DNA of 64,000 nucleotides. Source: Saturnia japonica (lineage: Eukaryota; Arthropoda; Insecta; Lepidoptera; Saturniidae). The DNA lies in NCBI GenBank assembly GCA_033032175.1, contig CM065322.1:12524001-12588000 (forward strand), read 5' to 3'. Within the stretch, counting starts at the first letter, position 1; each line of letters starts with the position of its first letter. Made by a program: the position numbers and the translations under genes. Of this stretch, positions 60,034 to 64,000 are shown in pieces. The notes under the pieces are model-generated. The model had not been told where the DNA came from and did not search any database. It saw only the letters and a program-made list of their open reading frames with translations.

Positions 60034-63000
60034 TCAATTTGGTAAGGGTATTTTAGTCTTCAAAAGGTCGCGAAATATTTGCAGTCCGGGTGCATTTCCT
60101 TTTTTGTAGACTTCACTTTCGGAGCATCTCGCCAACCAGTCTGTTACTTTTGGGTACCTGAGTTTATAAATGTATATTCAGTTTCAGAGTTTGAAAACAT
60201 TGTAATATTTAGGTCTAAAAATATAATAAAATTAATGATTAAGTAAACAGTATTGTCGAAAGTCTCGTTCTTTAGGCTCTGTGTGGCTTGAAACAATTTC
60301 AGTGGTTCACAGTGTTTTGTAATTTTTTATATGAATATACAAAACAACCTGTATTTTGATTTAAATTCCATCTATCGTACCACCGGGTCTTCAATATCAT
60401 CACGAAGCAAGGTATTATTTGATTCTAAAACAGCAATAGGTCTGGTGCTAGCGCAGTGTACTGTGGTGTAGTCTGTAGACTACATCTAGGAATAAAGTTT
60501 ATTGTAAAGTTATACTAATAAAATGTACATCTTACAGATTCACATCAATAGGCAATATTTCATTCATTGAGCTGATAGTTGATACACAGCACAGATCCGC
60601 CAATGTTACATTATCTCCAGCCAGCCATGGGGTGGTAAGGAACTTCTCTGTGAATGCGTAACCTGCTTCGATCTTGTTTAAATTTTCAGGTCTAAAGGAT
60701 TTTTCACCCCAAAAGAGAACTGGTTCCTGAAAGATTTTACATCTATATTCATTAAATGCTACTAGCTGGACGTTGTTTTCATCTACTTTTTCAGTAACAC
60801 TGAAGGCACACTGAATTGGCGTTAGTAATAATTAGTTATCACGATAAAATCAAGATATAAATTTCGTTGTACAATTGACATGGTAACTATATTTTAAATA
60901 CTCTTTTAGGAAATACATAGTGTCGATTTTCAATACAATAATAATTAAATTACAGTATCCTCTATATATTTATACTGGCTGTCGTTTCACCCGTGTTAAT
61001 TTTATACGACAAACATCGCCAACGCACCCCCGTGTAGGCATTTTTTTATGTTTTGTGTTAAACTATCGAAATTTTTATGAGGAATAAATTAATTTTTCAA
61101 ATTGTAATATAGACTATGGTATTTGCTGATTATGTAGCTTTATATTGGTGAAATAATTTTTAAAATCGGTCCAGTAGGTTTGAGTTTATCAACTACAAGT
61201 AAAAAATCAAATCTTTCCTCTTTATAGTATTGGTTATTACCAATATAGATAGATTGTCATGGTTAAAAGGCCTTGCACGTAAAGTATGCCATTAAAGCAA
61301 GTCAGAACGGTTGCTGTTCGTTACGCAATCGTCTTATGGGGACGCATTTCCCAGTAAGTCTCTTGGTAGTCGCAGTTGTATTTAGATTGTTCTGATTTTT
61401 CATCAAGGATAGTGGCGTCAATTTTCCGAGTTACTATATAAAAAAACTACTCACTTTGGTCTATCGGTTAGTATGTATAAGACTCATTAGGCAATTACTG
61501 CTCGCTCGATGGTTTAGTGTCGCGCTGATATAGTCTTTAATGTGTGTGTATGATGAGTGTGTATTACGAGTGATTTAGAACGTGACCTGTGAAGACGTAT
61601 TACGTAAATAGATGTAAATATGATACAAGTAATTATCATTATCATGTTTTAAGTTATTTGCATTATACTGGATTATTCCACTGTTATTTCGTCCAGTGTA
61701 TTATTTTTATGAAATAACACTAGAAACTTCCCCAACGTAAGACTTTAACTGTATCGAAAATAATAATGGCTTCGTAAGATTTTTATCATTAGAAGAAAGG
61801 AATTTTTGTGCATCGATTTAGTCCTCGACCTGTCTCTTTTGTGAATAAGATTCGGATCCTTTTAATAAGTTGTACGATTCATGCACTTGCGCTTGATGAT
61901 AATTTACTCGTTTCTTTAAAAATGCAAATCAAAAACTTTTATACATCATGTATTTAGTAGTTAATAACTATTGTAATCCATAAGGATTCGTATCAATTTG
62001 ATAGCTTTACAAGAAACAATTATAGTCAAAAAAATCACATATTATAAAACAGCAAAGAGACATGCAGTCCACGGTTATTTATAACAAAACACAAAAAAGA
62101 GTGCAATCCTTACTGAGGCCAGTAATTAATAGGATGTTACTTTTCAGGACTGAGTTAGAAGACCTCGTATGCCAGTACGTATTGCCAACTATATCCTTAC
62201 AACCAGAACACAGAACGTGAGCAGTGATGTTTTACGGCACAAAAAGGTCTAGCAAAGATGCTTCTACCATTATTTCGTTTCGTTCTAATTTTCTACCATT
62301 CAATACATTTTTAGAATGTATCTCTACTGCAACACAATGTGTTGTAACAAATTGATACTTACAACTGTTCCACGAAGCGCCGGGAAAAGAATACCGCTAT
62401 CAAAATGTAATCTTTGATCAACTACAGCCCTTTTCTTGTGATCAGTTGGATAAAGAGAATCATCTTGCCCAAACTTGCTCACCAAATAAGCAGCAATGGC
62501 ATGGCTGTAAATAATAACAATTAAATATGATAAAATAATGTGTTAAAAAATTGCTTCACAAATATTGGTTTTGAAGTGAGCGTTTTGACACTTGTGATAT
62601 AGGATGTCATCAATAAAAATAAATGAAAAGTATTTGCAAAGAAAAATCTCCTAGATTAGTAAAATTAAGCGCCTAGGTTGAATAGAAGAGTCTATACTAA
62701 GTAATTACCTATATAGTAAATATATAATACTAACTGGTCCACAGACATTAGTAGGCCCTTCCTAGTAGTAAATAACTCAACCACAGCATCACGTATAGCC
62801 TCAAATAAAATTCAAATCATGTAAACAAAACGTATTTAACATCGTGTTTGAACTTTCTTGTTGCTTACGTGCTTGAAATTAAGGGAAGTCTGTGAGACAC
62901 TTATTGTTAATACGGAAATTGAAATTGCGATAAACTATTAAGATGTTACCGTAGATTCTTACCTATCCCAAATGTAGAAGTCATCATCCTGTAGTAATGG

Positions 63001-63480
63001 AACTGTGTGTTGAGGATTTATCTGGAAAAATAAAATATATTATAATCATATTTATAGACTTTCAACGTAGCCGACTTGTTTTAAAAAAGAGTTGTAAAAT
63101 GTTAATGCAATTGTATAAATTGTTAATTGTGTTTGGTGTGTTTGTCTTCTGTTTCTATACCAGCAACATACAACTCTTTTATTTCCTTCACAATTTTCAA
63201 ACATCTATTTTCTGCAATCAAGTTGCTACAATTAATAAAGCCCAAAGATTTTCTTATAATCACTTAGATGGTTTCTTTTGAAGTTCATCTCTTCATGTGT
63301 TTTCTGTTATAACGCTGTTCTAAGATTTAACAGTACCTTTAAGTATTCTTCTTTCAAATGGCTTCCATCAAGAAGGTTGACATCTACATATTTGACATTT
63401 GGTATTTTGAGACCTTCGATGACCATAAATATCGATCGCACCGGTGGACTTGCATCGAGCTTATAAAGTTTCAGTACCAT
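60034..63480 (-). CDS. Glutathione S-transferase, delta/epsilon class (right copy)
   Basis: Five coding exons: 63337-63480, 62963-63021, 62363-62504, 60536-60726 and 60034-60157, with lengths and phases equal to the left copy except three extra bases before the stop. They total 660 bases, 219 residues. Catalytic Ser11 (ASPPVRS), His53 in [56 protein letters not shown] and [13 protein letters not shown] are all present. About four of five residues match the left copy; changes cluster in helix alpha-4 neighbourhood ([11 protein letters not shown]) and the tail (KIPLPN), where substrate choice can vary. This is the upstream gene of a head-to-tail pair. An acceptor TTTACAG ends at 63498, 17 bases before the ATG, implying a 5' UTR intron. 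Confidence 0.93.
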
Positions 63481-63671
63481 GTTATTTTATTATTACACTG
63501 TAAAGTAAAATTGGCATTCTAAATTTTTATCAACAGTGGTTTGCATAGCATCTAATTATTAATAGAGTTATAGCTAATATTTTTTATAAACGGTACCTGT
63601 TTATTGATCTTAAACATTTTTTTAGGTTATTAAAACCAGAAGGGAAATTAATCCATTTTGGACTGACTTAC

Positions 63672-63750
63672 AACAAAAGAATTCCTAACAAATGTCTCAA
63701 AATCTGCAACAGTCTTCGATTTGTATTGGCAGATGATTCAAGTCAAACTT
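63672..63750 (-). promoter_or_regulatory. Probable non-coding first exon, right GST
   Basis: Homologous to 44061-44150. The donor TTTGTT|GTAAGT is at 63666-63671 and the inferred 5' UTR intron is 63498-63671. Beyond 63757 come (ATT)n and (AT)n microsatellites. 63967-63990 again matches the left gene's flank near 44325-44345. Confidence 0.5.
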
Positions 63751-64000
63751 AATATCAAATTTATTATTATTATTATTGGTAGGTATATATATATATATTA
63801 GTCAATCAAAAATAAAATTACAGTTAAATCTGAGATAGACCTAGAGGATATTTTACTTACTATTTTAAAACCTAACAGCATTGAAATTGAAAACATGCAG
63901 TGTAAAATAAATATTGTACGATCGAGGGAGTTGTCATAGCAACTGTTATATATTGAGATGCAAATGAAACCATTGTTTTGAGTCCAATCGTCTTTGTTTT

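Noticed and set aside
62997..63281. 94-codon plus-strand frame
   Set aside because: Antisense of GST exon 2 and intron.

Overview
The window looks like AT-rich, gene-poor DNA from a moth or butterfly. The evidence is two intron-containing insect delta/epsilon glutathione S-transferase (GST) genes, several dispersed repeats that resemble common lepidopteran families, and RTE, CR1/L2-like, BEL/Pao, Copia, Gypsy and mariner remnants. All calls were made by reading the sequence; no database was searched.

Layout. 1-11,810: intergenic DNA with old repeats, a mariner transposase fragment (5,947-6,222) and a candidate 53-residue tail-anchored micropeptide (542-703). 11,811-25,700: a decayed BEL/Pao retrotransposon on the minus strand. 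Its gag-protease half is separated from reverse transcriptase by a Copia fragment (20,090-22,421), and its 3' end plus flank (3.5 kb) is present twice in tandem. 25,700-34,500: intergenic DNA with an RTE 3' end and two dispersed repeats. 34,564-35,577: two candidate coding exons on the plus strand that splice in frame, from an unrecognised gene. 35,755-38,712: a 5'-truncated LINE with a clean 636-codon reverse transcriptase frame, abutting a truncated Gypsy LTR.

39,400-64,000 is a tandem gene duplication. Two GST genes on the minus strand (39,960-43,432 and 60,034-63,480) each have five coding exons with identical phases and encode 218 and 219 residues. Each also seems to have a non-coding first exon upstream. 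Between them lies a complete BEL/Pao element (48,394-59,152) with 283-bp LTRs and a 5-bp target duplication. Its reverse transcriptase is interrupted by an internally deleted Gypsy element (51,389-55,942) with its own 5-bp target duplication.

The GST pair are the only confident host genes. They are expected to conjugate glutathione to electrophiles in the cytosol (detoxification). Everything else recognisable is mobile DNA in several nested layers. No rRNA gene, intact tRNA gene, CRISPR array or bacterial-type operon was seen.
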